Assembly: GCA_913062675.1 (NCBI GenBank)
Contig: CAJXWR010000012.1
Coordinates: forward strand, 1 to 38,710
Length of the DNA: 38,710 bases
Source of the DNA: an uncultured Trueperaceae bacterium
GTDB taxonomy: Bacteria > Deinococcota > Deinococci > Deinococcales > Trueperaceae
Direction: 5' to 3'
Part shown: one piece after another, positions 16,543 through 24,607 of the stretch
Layout: every line of letters begins with the position of its first letter
Numbering within the stretch: position 1 is the first letter of the stretch
Notes under the pieces: model-generated
Told to the model about the DNA's origin: nothing
Seen by the model: the letters and a program-made list of their open reading frames with translations, nothing else
Databases searched by the model: none
Position numbers and translations under genes: made by a program

Positions 16543-17289
16543 ATGGCCACGCACGATTCGACACGCGACATCAATCTTCATTCGCACGGCGGCGTGGACG
16601 GTAGTACGGACGTCCGTACCGTGCAGGTGCAGAAATCTCTCATGACGCACAATGACGGGGTGGCGGCCGAGAACCGTATGCGGTTCGGGTCGCGTCTCGT
16701 CCTCAATATCGTTAGTTCGCCCGGTTCGGGCAAGACGGCGTTGATGGAGCGGACGGTTCGCGAACTCGCGAACGATCTGCAGGTCGGCGTCGTCGTCGGA
16801 GACCTAGAGACCGACAATGATGCCGTCCGCATTCACGATGCAGGCGCCCCCTCCGTGCAGATCGTGACGGGGGCGGTGTGCCACCTCGAGGCGGAGATGG
16901 TGGCGCGCGCCGTCGACAACCTCGACGTCGAGGGTCTCGACGTGGTGGTCATCGAGAACGTTGGAAACCTCGTGTGTCCTGCCGCGTGGGACCTCGGGGA
17001 GGATCTGCGCGTCACGATGCTCAGCGTGACGGAGGGGGAGGACAAGCCCCTGAAGTACCCGCGGATCTTCAAGGATGCGCATGCGGTGATCGTGAACAAG
17101 ATCGACATTGCCGAGGTGGTGGGTTTCGATCGAGCCAAGGCGCTGGATTCCATCGCCAAGGTTGCGCCGGCCGCCACGGTGTTCGAAGTGTCCGCCAAGA
17201 CGGGGGAGGGAATGGCCGACTGGCTCGACTGGTTGCGCGCCCGGCGCGTCGAGAAGGTGGAACGGTTGTCCAAGGTGACGGTTGGGTGA
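16543..17289 (+). CDS. hypB: Hydrogenase nickel incorporation GTPase HypB
   Basis: A 248-residue GTPase that drives nickel delivery. The P-loop SPGSGKT is at 59-65 and VNKID is the guanine-specificity motif. The metal site at the dimer interface has C113-H114 (VCHLEAEM) and C145 (GNLVCPA). The N-terminus lacks the CxxCGC high-affinity nickel site of the E. coli protein and has only a short H-x-H (NLHSHGG), so nickel storage at the N-terminus is reduced or absent. The ATG has GGGAGG nine bases upstream. Downstream an 80-base gap, the longest in the operon, holds a candidate internal promoter. Confidence 0.96.
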   Translation: MATHDSTRDINLHSHGGVDGSTDVRTVQVQKSLMTHNDGVAAENRMRFGSRLVLNIVSSPGSGKTALMERTVRELANDLQVGVVVGDLETDNDAVRIHDAGAPSVQIVTGAVCHLEAEMVARAVDNLDVEGLDVVVIENVGNLVCPAAWDLGEDLRVTMLSVTEGEDKPLKYPRIFKDAHAVIVNKIDIAEVVGFDRAKALDSIAKVAPAATVFEVSAKTGEGMADWLDWLRARRVEKVERLSKVTVG

Positions 17290-17295
17290 CGAGGC

Positions 17296-17338
17296 GGGAC
17301 GAATCGTCCTGTCCCCACCAGCCAGGCAAATGTATGGT
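17296..17338 (+). promoter_or_regulatory. Candidate internal promoter with operator-like palindrome before hypC
   Basis: GGGACGAATCGTCCT (17296-17310) contains a perfect 6-1-6 inverted repeat (17297-17309) and resembles the GGNACNNNNGTCCC sites upstream of the operon, but with a five-base rather than four-base centre. A TATGGT hexamer at 17333-17338 follows 22 bases later, close to the 23 bases seen at the two upstream promoters. It would give a short leader that carries the hypC ribosome binding site. Confidence 0.4.
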
Positions 17339-17369
17339 GAATCACGATTCTTGAGAGGGGAGTTACGCG

Positions 17370-17600
17370 ATGTGCCTAGGAATCCCACATGAAGTCGTCG
17401 ACGTCATGGACGCCGATACCTGCCTCATTAAGGTGGGCGACCGCTCACAACACTGCTTCATCGGTCTGGTCGAAGACCTCAAGGCTGGCGATTGGGTCGT
17501 CGTCCACGCGGGCTTCGCGATCGACAAGATTGCGCCTGAAGACGCGAAAGCCAACTTGAAGCTCATCCAGACGTACCTCGAGCCGGAAACGCGAGCCTGA
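17370..17600 (+). CDS. hypC: Hydrogenase assembly chaperone HypC
   Basis: A 76-residue chaperone. It begins MCLGIP, exposing C2, which with HypD carries the Fe(CN)2CO unit and then binds the unprocessed large subunit. The rest (FIGLVEDLKAGDWVVVHAGFAIDKI) is the normal small beta-barrel. The ATG is preceded by GAGAGGGGAG. HypD begins eight bases downstream. Confidence 0.97.
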   Translation: MCLGIPHEVVDVMDADTCLIKVGDRSQHCFIGLVEDLKAGDWVVVHAGFAIDKIAPEDAKANLKLIQTYLEPETRA

Positions 17601-17607
17601 GGTCATC

Positions 17608-18792
17608 ATGAGTGAGGCTGCCACCCCCACGTTCGATTTCGACCCCCACATCTACAAGGATGCCGATGTCGTCAAGGGTTTGCAGGAAAAGTTGGCGACC
17701 CTGGCTGATGAGATTGGCCGCCCCGTCAAACTGATGCACATTTGCGGGACGCATGAGCACGAGATGGGCCGCTTCGCCCTTCGGGATTTGATTCCCGAAA
17801 GCGTGGAGGTTCTCGCGGGCCCCGGCTGTCCCGTCTGCGTGTGCGACAACGAGTACATCAACATGGCGATTCAGTTGTCGCTCCTCGACGACGTGATCGT
17901 CACGAGTTTCGGCGACATGCTCGCCGTGCCCGGCAGCATTCCCCTCGAGGGAGAACGCCGCGGTGACGTACGCATGAGTCTTCTCGATGCCCGAGCGCAG
18001 GGAGGCGACGTGCGCGCCGTGTACAGCGCGTTCGACGCCGCGCAAATCGCGCGCGACAATCCCGACAAGGAAGTCGTGTTCTTCAGTGTCGGCTTCGAGA
18101 CGACCGTGGTCGCCGTCGCCGCCATGCTGAAACGCGGTGCGCCGGACAACTTGAGCATCATCGAGGCGAACTACTACACGCCACCTGCGACGCACTTGCT
18201 GCCTGAACTCGACGGTTTCGACATCGAGGGCTTCATCCTTCCCGGGCACGCGGTCACCATCACGGGCCTGCGGGTCTACGAACATCTCGCCGAGCAGGGC
18301 ATCGCCTGTGCCTCGGGCGGGTTCGAACCGGTGGACGTCCTTGCGTCGATCGCTTCGCTGCTCGAGCAGTTGCGTGACGACAAGGCCATCATCGACAACC
18401 CGTACAGCCGGCTCGTGAAGTACGACGGGAACGAGAAGGCGCGAAGCGAACTGCACGAAGTCTTCGAACTCGGCCCCATCCGCTGGCGCGGCATTGCCGA
18501 GATTCCCGAGTCGGGCTACAAGCTGCGACCCGAGTACCAGAAGTACAGCGCCGCGAGGAAGTTTGCCGGTCGGCTTGACCAGCGCGCGCTCGCGGGCGCG
18601 GAGCATCCGAAGGGATGCCGTTGCGCCGAGGTGACGCTGGGCCAAATTCGACCCGACGAGTGCGGCGTGTTCGGCAAGCTATGCACCCCCGACGCTCCGT
18701 ACGGCCCTTGCATGGTGAGTCACGAGGGCACCTGCCGGGCTTGGTACCTCTATGGCATGCACAAGGAGAAATTGAATGTCGAAGTCGCCTGA
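17608..18792 (+). CDS. hypD: Hydrogenase formation protein HypD
   Basis: A 394-residue iron-sulfur scaffold on which the Fe(CN)2CO moiety is built with HypC. Conserved segments are all present: HICGTHEHEMGR, GPGCPVCVC, VGFETT, GFEPVDVL, and the C-terminal cluster region with GCRCAEV, DECGVFGKLC and GTCRAW. The length is typical. The first ~20 residues are poorly conserved. Its end overlaps hypE by 17 bases. Confidence 0.97.
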   Translation: MSEAATPTFDFDPHIYKDADVVKGLQEKLATLADEIGRPVKLMHICGTHEHEMGRFALRDLIPESVEVLAGPGCPVCVCDNEYINMAIQLSLLDDVIVTSFGDMLAVPGSIPLEGERRGDVRMSLLDARAQGGDVRAVYSAFDAAQIARDNPDKEVVFFSVGFETTVVAVAAMLKRGAPDNLSIIEANYYTPPATHLLPELDGFDIEGFILPGHAVTITGLRVYEHLAEQGIACASGGFEPVDVLASIASLLEQLRDDKAIIDNPYSRLVKYDGNEKARSELHEVFELGPIRWRGIAEIPESGYKLRPEYQKYSAARKFAGRLDQRALAGAEHPKGCRCAEVTLGQIRPDECGVFGKLCTPDAPYGPCMVSHEGTCRAWYLYGMHKEKLNVEVA

Positions 18793-19852
18793 GGGGGACA
18801 CCCCCGTAGCCGAGTCGACCTCCACCCGCTCGAGCGCCGTGTCGCGCTATGCCAGCGTTCGTCTTGCGCACGGGTCGGGAGGCAAGCTCAGTCTCGAACT
18901 CATTCAAGACTTGTTCGTCAGCACGTTTGGCGGCAACGAACTCGCCGAGCTGACCGATGCGGCGGTCGTCGCGAACCCGGGTGGACGCGTCGCGTTCTGC
19001 ACCGATTCGCACACCGTCACCCCGACGTTCTTCCCTGGCGGGGACATTGGTCGACTGGCCGTGGCCGGAACGGTGAACGACCTCGCCGTCATGGGCGCAA
19101 AACCGACCTACCTGACGGCCGCCTTCCTCATCGAGGAGGGGTACGACATGGACGAGCTCGAACGCGTCGTGCGCTCCATGAAGGCGACCGCCGACGAGGC
19201 GGGCGTCGCAATCGTTGCGGGCGACACGAAGGTGCTCGAGCGCGGCAAGGGCGACGGCCTGTTCATCAACACGGCGGGCGTCGGATTCATCCCCGACGGG
19301 GTGGATCTCGGTCCGTCCCGCATCGAGGCGGGCGACAAGATTCTCGTGAACGGCACGCTCGGTGATCACGGCATCGCCGTCATGTCCCGCCGGGAGGGTC
19401 TCGCCATGGGTGCGAGCCTCGAGTCGGACGTCGCGCCCCTCAATGGCCTCATCGAACAGGTGATGGCGGTCGCACCGAACGTCCGCTTCATGCGTGACGT
19501 GACGCGTGGCGGTCTCGCCGCCGTGGGCAACGAGGTCGTGCTGAACCAGGCTTGGGGCCTGCGCATCTTCGACGTGGCCGTCCCGATTCACGACATCGTC
19601 GAGGAGTACAGCGAAATGCTGGGGATCGACCCGCTCCTCGCCGCCAACGAAGGCAAGGTGCTCATGGTGGTGCCCGACGACGAGTCGGAAGCCGCCCTGG
19701 GTGCCATGAAGGCCCATCCCTTGGGCCGTGAAGCCGCCATCATCGGGGACATCGTCAAGAAGCCCGAGGGTGTGGCCCTGGTCGAAACGGCGTACGGAAG
19801 TCGGCGTGTGCTGGAAATGCCGATCGAAGAGCAGCTTCCAAGGATTTGCTGA
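18776..19852 (+). CDS. hypE: Hydrogenase expression/formation protein HypE
   Basis: A 358-residue PurM-like ATPase that dehydrates a carbamoyl group on its C-terminal cysteine to make the cyanide ligands. The conserved C-terminal PRIC tail is intact (C358). AHGSGGK, TDSHTVTPTFFPGGDIG and TRGGLAAVGNE are the usual ATP-site segments. The ATG lies inside the end of hypD, preceded by AAGGAG. HypE needs HypF to supply the carbamoyl group, and no hypF is present in this window. The stop overlaps the next ATG. Confidence 0.97.
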   Translation: MSKSPEGDTPVAESTSTRSSAVSRYASVRLAHGSGGKLSLELIQDLFVSTFGGNELAELTDAAVVANPGGRVAFCTDSHTVTPTFFPGGDIGRLAVAGTVNDLAVMGAKPTYLTAAFLIEEGYDMDELERVVRSMKATADEAGVAIVAGDTKVLERGKGDGLFINTAGVGFIPDGVDLGPSRIEAGDKILVNGTLGDHGIAVMSRREGLAMGASLESDVAPLNGLIEQVMAVAPNVRFMRDVTRGGLAAVGNEVVLNQAWGLRIFDVAVPIHDIVEEYSEMLGIDPLLAANEGKVLMVVPDDESEAALGAMKAHPLGREAAIIGDIVKKPEGVALVETAYGSRRVLEMPIEEQLPRIC

Positions 19853-20406
19853 TGATCAAGCGGGAGCGCGCATTCATCGAAGCGGCGGTCGCGGCGGTGG
19901 AGGAAGCCAAGGATCTCGTTCTTCCCGTCTTGATGGTCGAAACGCCGAACGACCCGTGGACGCCGGAGCGAATTCGTTCGCTGCAGGGGCGCCGTGAGGA
20001 GCTTGGTGACTTGATGGCGGATGCCGTGGAGCTCCTCGTTGATCTCGAGGTGCCCTTCCTCGAGGAGGAGGCGCGACTCGCGAATGGTGGTGTCGACCTC
20101 GCATCGGACCTGCAAGGGTTTGAGGTGGCGATGGTGGACTTCGAGCGGGGCTTCTGGGAGGCGCGGTTCGCGGAGTACCAGGCGAACCCCGAGCGTTGGC
20201 CGCTGCGTGAGGTGGAGCACTTCGACGTGTGTGAGGACCACCAGTTGAGCAGTGCGCGCGTTCGTCAAGCCATCGAGGAGCATGGCATCACGAGTTTCGA
20301 GGATCTTGCGCCGCACCTGGGTACCGACGTGTCGTGCAGTACCTGCCATACGGCTGTGACGAAGATGCTGCTCCACGAGTTGAAGCGCAGCAAGCAAGCG
20401 AATTGA
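19852..20406 (+). CDS. Hydrogenase-operon protein with C-terminal BFD-like cysteine domain (unknown function)
   Basis: A 184-residue cytoplasmic protein with no signal peptide. Residues 1-115 are acidic, mostly helical and unrecognised. The last ~60 residues resemble the bacterioferritin-associated ferredoxin (BFD) [2Fe-2S] fold: FDVCEDHQLSSARVRQAIEE, then ITSFEDLAPHLG, then SCSTCHTAV. It keeps only three of the four usual cysteines (C127, C162 and C165). The second position of the first CxC pair is lost, and D129, H130 or H166 could substitute as a ligand. The ATG overlaps the hypE stop (TGATG) and follows AAGGA. Its stop overlaps the next gene, so it is made together with HypE and the DUF692 enzyme. 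Possible roles are electron donor, iron-sulfur carrier or partner protein of the DUF692 enzyme. All are inference. Confidence 0.8.
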   Translation: MIKRERAFIEAAVAAVEEAKDLVLPVLMVETPNDPWTPERIRSLQGRREELGDLMADAVELLVDLEVPFLEEEARLANGGVDLASDLQGFEVAMVDFERGFWEARFAEYQANPERWPLREVEHFDVCEDHQLSSARVRQAIEEHGITSFEDLAPHLGTDVSCSTCHTAVTKMLLHELKRSKQAN

Positions 20407-21248
20407 CGACGAATCTTCGAGCATGGGAGGGCGACGGGGAACCCGTCGCCCTTGCCGTGAACGACACGCCGGTCTCACGCGCGTTGCACGCGTCGGGTCG
20501 TCTACCCGGCGAGCTTTGGTTGGAGACGAGTGGACCCCTGACGGAGGAAGCGGTCGAGCATTTCGTCGGCCGCCGCATGCTGCTTCACAACGGCGTGTGG
20601 GACTGGTCCCTGGCGCACGACGACGCCCTTTCGCATCTCGATGCCCTGACGGTGACGCGCCGCAGGTTGCGGGCGACGGCTGCACCGTGGCTGAGTGTGC
20701 ACGTGGGGTTCGCCGCGGCGACCGTGGCGTACGAGGAGGGAATGCAGGCAACGTCCCCCGTCCTCGAGCGTGACGTGTTGCTCGAGCGGATGGTGCGGAC
20801 GGTCCGCGCGCTGCAGGAGGCGTTGGACGTTCCGGTCCTGCTCGAGAACCTAGATGACCAGCCATCCCCCGCATACCGTTTCGTGTGCGAGCCGAGCTTC
20901 ATCGATGAACTCGTCTCGAGGACGGGGGCGTTCCTGCTGCTCGACTTGGCGCATGCTCAGGTGAGCGCTGCGCGCCAGGGCGTTGCGGTCGAGGCGTACC
21001 TCGAGGCGTTACCGCTGGACCGGGTCCGGCAGGTTCACGTGAGTGGACCGCGCCGGGGGGAGGGCGGCGTGCTGCTGGATGCGCACGAAACGTTGCGGGA
21101 CGTGGATCTTGCCCTCGTGCAGTCCGTGCTTGAGCGCGGGACGCCGTGGGCGGTGACGCTCGAGTACGGACGTACGGCCGACGCCTTGCTTCGCGACGTC
21201 GCTGCGCTTCGCGAGACGTTGGGAATCTCCGCGTCGAGGTGGACGTAG
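20403..21248 (+). CDS. DUF692 / MNIO-family putative multinuclear iron oxidase
   Basis: About 281 residues forming a TIM-barrel protein of the DUF692 family, whose studied members (MbnB, TglH) use two or three irons and O2 to remodel Cys or other residues in peptides. Landmark segments are LSVHVGF with H100, LLENLDD with E148, FIDELVSRTGAFLLLDLAHAQVSA with D181 and H184, QVHVSG with H212, DAHETL with D226 and H228, and VTLEYGR near the end. The second histidine of the usual HLAGH motif is replaced. The TTG start at 20403 is chosen for coupling (it overlaps the previous stop); a GTG at 20457 is an alternative and also leaves the barrel whole. It closes the hydrogenase operon. No short precursor peptide gene was found nearby, so the target may be another protein of the operon. 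Confidence 0.8.
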   Translation: MTTNLRAWEGDGEPVALAVNDTPVSRALHASGRLPGELWLETSGPLTEEAVEHFVGRRMLLHNGVWDWSLAHDDALSHLDALTVTRRRLRATAAPWLSVHVGFAAATVAYEEGMQATSPVLERDVLLERMVRTVRALQEALDVPVLLENLDDQPSPAYRFVCEPSFIDELVSRTGAFLLLDLAHAQVSAARQGVAVEAYLEALPLDRVRQVHVSGPRRGEGGVLLDAHETLRDVDLALVQSVLERGTPWAVTLEYGRTADALLRDVAALRETLGISASRWT

Positions 21249-21262
21249 CCGCACGACGGACC

Positions 21263-24200
21263 TTAGGGAGCGGGCATGACGTGCTCGACATGGTCGATGG
21301 ACGTGAAGATCAAGAGTCCTTGCGGCGCGTCGAGGAGGCGTAGGTACGCCTCGAGCTGATTCCGGTACACGTCGAGGTGGTTCGTCGTCTTGTCGCTCTT
21401 CCAGTCGATGACGAGTGTCGCGCCACCATCCTCATCGCGGGCCACCGCCACGGCGTCGGCGAGACCATTGACGATGCGTACGTGCACGTCGTCTTGATCG
21501 GCGCGGGCGACGGGAACCTCGGCCATGAGTCGATCGCGCACGGCGTGAACCTCATCGAGGTTCCACGCGGCCCGCACTTGTTCCGCCACGTGAGACGGGT
21601 CGACGTCGGGGTGGGACTCGTGCTGCGCATCGAGTTCTCGTGCGCGCTCCTCGAGACTCTCTTCGGTGCACTCACCGGTGATGAGTTCTTCGAGGAGCTT
21701 GTGGACGAGTCGGCCTCGTACGAGGCCGTCGCTTGGCTGCTCACGATTCTGGGTCTCGGTGACCGTGACGTCCTCGCGCGTGGGTTCTTCGGGGTCGTGG
21801 TGATCGGAGGGCGCTCGGCGCTCGATGGTGGGGAGCGTTTCGCGGAGGCGTGCACTTCGCTGTTCGAACGTCCTCTCGTCTGGTCCTCCGTCTTGGCGTT
21901 GGCTGCGGGTGCTGAGGGGCGTCGTGGGGACGTCGATGCGTTCGCCGCTCGATTCGGGCCAGCCGAGGCGGGCGTACCAACTCGCCTCATGGATCTCCAT
22001 GTTGACCTCGGGGAGGACGAGCAGGTCGCGGGCGCGGGTGGTGAGGACGTAGCCGAGCCGGAGTACCTCGGCGGCAATCTGGTCGGTTTCGAACTGCTTC
22101 GTTGCCTCGAAACCTGACGTGGGTAGGTTGAAGAGTTTGTGGTGCAGCGTGTTGGTCGAACGGTCGCGTAGGGGCCCGCTGACGCCCTGAGGCTTGTGGA
22201 ACAGGTTGATGGGAATGACGATGGGCCACTCGAGCCCTTTCGAGGCGTGAATGCTCATGAGGGTGATGGCGTCGTCGTGCTCGTCGGTGGCCGCTTCGGA
22301 GTCGCGCACGTTGTCGCTCCAGGCTCGCCAGACGTCGTGTGCATAGGCGCGAAGCCCTCGCGTCGCGTAGGCGGACGCTTCGCCGAGGAAGCGCTCGAGG
22401 TTCGCGAGGTCACGGCGGGCGTGTCTTGGATTGCGAAGGTGGAGGATGGCGATCACGTCGAGCGTGTCCATGGCGTCGTGCAGCGTGTCGAACGGCGTGC
22501 GGGCCCATGCCCGTTCGGCGAGGGGTTGCAGCCGGGCAAGGGCGTCCCGAACGGCACCGGCGGGTAGGTCGTCGAGGGGCGTGTCGATGCGCAGCGCCAT
22601 GCGCTGGGGTGCGTGGGTGCGTCCATCGCTCGTTGCCGCCTCACGCATCGCCTGGGTGGCGGTGACGAGCTCGTCGTCGCGGAGGCCGATGAGGGGTCCG
22701 CGGAGGAGAGCGCCGAGGGCGAGGGTGTCGTTCGGGTCGGCCAACGCGCGGGTGAGGGCGAGCAGGTCGTGCACGATTTGCTGCTGGTAGTAGTTCTTGC
22801 CCGCTTGGCTCGTGACGGTGAGTCCGCGACGCTCGAGCGCGCGTTCGTACGCGTCGAGTCCCGTACCGGTTGGGGCGAGGAGGGCAATGTCGCGTTGCGT
22901 GAGGGGTGTGCCGTCTTCGTGTCGATGGTTGGTGAGGAGGTGGGCGCACAGGTCGGCAACGGCGTTGGCTTCGAGCGTGCGTGGGTGTTGCGTCGAGGGG
23001 GTGTCTATTGATTCGTCGTCGAGGGTGGCGTCGAACGTGTCGTCGGGGTCATCGACGACGTCGGTGTGCGGGAGTCGCAGGATGGCGGTTTCGTGGCTTG
23101 CACCCGCATGCGCCTCGAGGGCTTGGTAGCCGGGCTGCGTGGGACCTTGGAAGTGGCGTTCGAAGGTGGCGTTGGTGAGGTCGAGAATGCCGTGACGGGA
23201 GCGGAAGTTCGTGTGGATGGTGAGGACGAGAGCGTTCGGGTCGTCCTCCATGCGTTGACGTAGGTCGAGGTAGCTCGTGACGTCGGCCTCGCGGAAGCGG
23301 TAGATCGATTGCTTTGGATCACCGACGATGAAGCGTGCGCCTGGGCGGGACGGCCATTCGCGCCAGGGTTGGTCGCTGGGTTCGCCGGTGAGCCGCCAGA
23401 CGATTTCGGCTTGGAGCGGATCGGTGTCCTGGAACTCGTCAATGAGGACGTAACGGAAGCGCCGTGCGAGTTCGTCGCGCACGTCGGCGTGATGGCGGAG
23501 GAGGTCGGCGGCGTTGCGAAGGAGGTCGTCGGGGTCGAGCAGGGCGGCGCGTCGTTTGGCGTCGTGGTACGCGGCGACCCCCTCGTGCGCGATGGTGACG
23601 AGCTCGTGCAGCATCGTGTCGGCGAGATCGATGCGGAGGGTTTCGAGGGCTTCGGTGAAGGTGTCGTACGACGCTTGCGTGAGGCCGTGGCGAGCTTCGC
23701 CCTCGCTGGCGGGTAGGCCGACGCTCTTCGCGGCGTCCTTCCACTTGCCTTTCGTCCGGTACTGGCGCACACCGCCGTCCTGGGTCAGGACGTGGTGGTG
23801 GGAGCCTTCGCTTCCGAGGGTGCGGGCGAGGAGCGCGACGTCGTCGGCCGCATCATCGAGGGCGTCGGCAAGCGTGCGTGCGCCCTCGGCGAACGCGTGC
23901 GCCTCGTCGGGCGCAATGGCGTCGCTTTCGACGGCGCGGGCGAAGTCGCGTGCAGCGATTGCGGAGGCGTGGCGACTCGCCTCGAGGTCGACGGGTGCGG
24001 GGCCTTGTACGTCGGGTTGGTTGCGAAGCTGATTGGTGAGCGCGTCGAGTGCCTTTCGCGTTTCGGCGGGCTCGCGCAGGAAGAGTTGCGTGAGCAGCGG
24101 GTGCGTGGCGGAGCCGTCCTCGTCGAGGATGCCGCGCAGCCAGGTTTCGCGCACCTCATGGAACATCCGGTTGGCGTCGTGGGGCTCGAGCATGGTTGCG

Positions 24201-24607
24201 CCGGGGTCGACGTTGGCTTCGACGGGGTAGGGCGTGGTGAGGACGCGCGCGAAGGCGTGAATCGTGCTGCACGTCAGGTCGTCGAGGTGGGCGAGGGCCG
24301 TGTCGACCGTCGCCTGGAACGTCGCTTCGTCTGCGTCGGGGAAGGCGTCGGCCACTTCGCTTGGAACGTAACCCCGTGCGAGGCGTGTAAGGAGGTCATG
24401 AACGGCGTTGCGGAGGTGGGTGGCGGCCGCTTCGGTGAAGGTGATGGCCGCAATCTGGTCGGGGGGTGTGCCGTTGGCGAGCATGCGCGCGATCCTGCCG
24501 GCCATGAGCGTGGTCTTGCCGCTGCCAGCGCCGGCTTCGACGAGGATGCTGACGTCGTGTCGGGTGAGGGCGGTGAGGCGGGCAGCGTGATCCGTGGGGC
24601 GCGTCAT
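21263..24607 (-). CDS. addA: AddA/RecB-like UvrD-family helicase-nuclease
   Basis: A 1114-residue ATP-dependent DNA helicase and nuclease subunit for double-strand-break processing. Superfamily 1A helicase motifs are in order: the Walker A EAGAGSGKTT near 24-33, AITFTEAAA, the DEFQDTD Walker B box, GDPKQSIYRFREAD, HTNFRS, and SIHASKGLEW. The C-terminus carries a RecB-type nuclease with LVIDWKSDK and, about 15 residues later, NQLEAY. The ATG at 24607 is chosen because GGGAGAGG lies upstream and it overlaps the stop of the upstream gene (ATGA); an in-frame ATG at 24625 is weaker. It pairs with the AddB-like gene. D. radiodurans lacks RecBCD/AddAB, so the pair is informative for taxonomy. Confidence 0.92.
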   Translation of the reverse strand: MTRPTDHAARLTALTRHDVSILVEAGAGSGKTTLMAGRIARMLANGTPPDQIAAITFTEAAATHLRNAVHDLLTRLARGYVPSEVADAFPDADEATFQATVDTALAHLDDLTCSTIHAFARVLTTPYPVEANVDPGATMLEPHDANRMFHEVRETWLRGILDEDGSATHPLLTQLFLREPAETRKALDALTNQLRNQPDVQGPAPVDLEASRHASAIAARDFARAVESDAIAPDEAHAFAEGARTLADALDDAADDVALLARTLGSEGSHHHVLTQDGGVRQYRTKGKWKDAAKSVGLPASEGEARHGLTQASYDTFTEALETLRIDLADTMLHELVTIAHEGVAAYHDAKRRAALLDPDDLLRNAADLLRHHADVRDELARRFRYVLIDEFQDTDPLQAEIVWRLTGEPSDQPWREWPSRPGARFIVGDPKQSIYRFREADVTSYLDLRQRMEDDPNALVLTIHTNFRSRHGILDLTNATFERHFQGPTQPGYQALEAHAGASHETAILRLPHTDVVDDPDDTFDATLDDESIDTPSTQHPRTLEANAVADLCAHLLTNHRHEDGTPLTQRDIALLAPTGTGLDAYERALERRGLTVTSQAGKNYYQQQIVHDLLALTRALADPNDTLALGALLRGPLIGLRDDELVTATQAMREAATSDGRTHAPQRMALRIDTPLDDLPAGAVRDALARLQPLAERAWARTPFDTLHDAMDTLDVIAILHLRNPRHARRDLANLERFLGEASAYATRGLRAYAHDVWRAWSDNVRDSEAATDEHDDAITLMSIHASKGLEWPIVIPINLFHKPQGVSGPLRDRSTNTLHHKLFNLPTSGFEATKQFETDQIAAEVLRLGYVLTTRARDLLVLPEVNMEIHEASWYARLGWPESSGERIDVPTTPLSTRSQRQDGGPDERTFEQRSARLRETLPTIERRAPSDHHDPEEPTREDVTVTETQNREQPSDGLVRGRLVHKLLEELITGECTEESLEERARELDAQHESHPDVDPSHVAEQVRAAWNLDEVHAVRDRLMAEVPVARADQDDVHVRIVNGLADAVAVARDEDGGATLVIDWKSDKTTNHLDVYRNQLEAYLRLLDAPQGLLIFTSIDHVEHVMPAP

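Noticed and set aside
19852-20406. CSTCH read as a c-type heme site
   Set aside because: The protein has no signal peptide or membrane segment, and the surrounding pattern fits a BFD-like [2Fe-2S] domain better.
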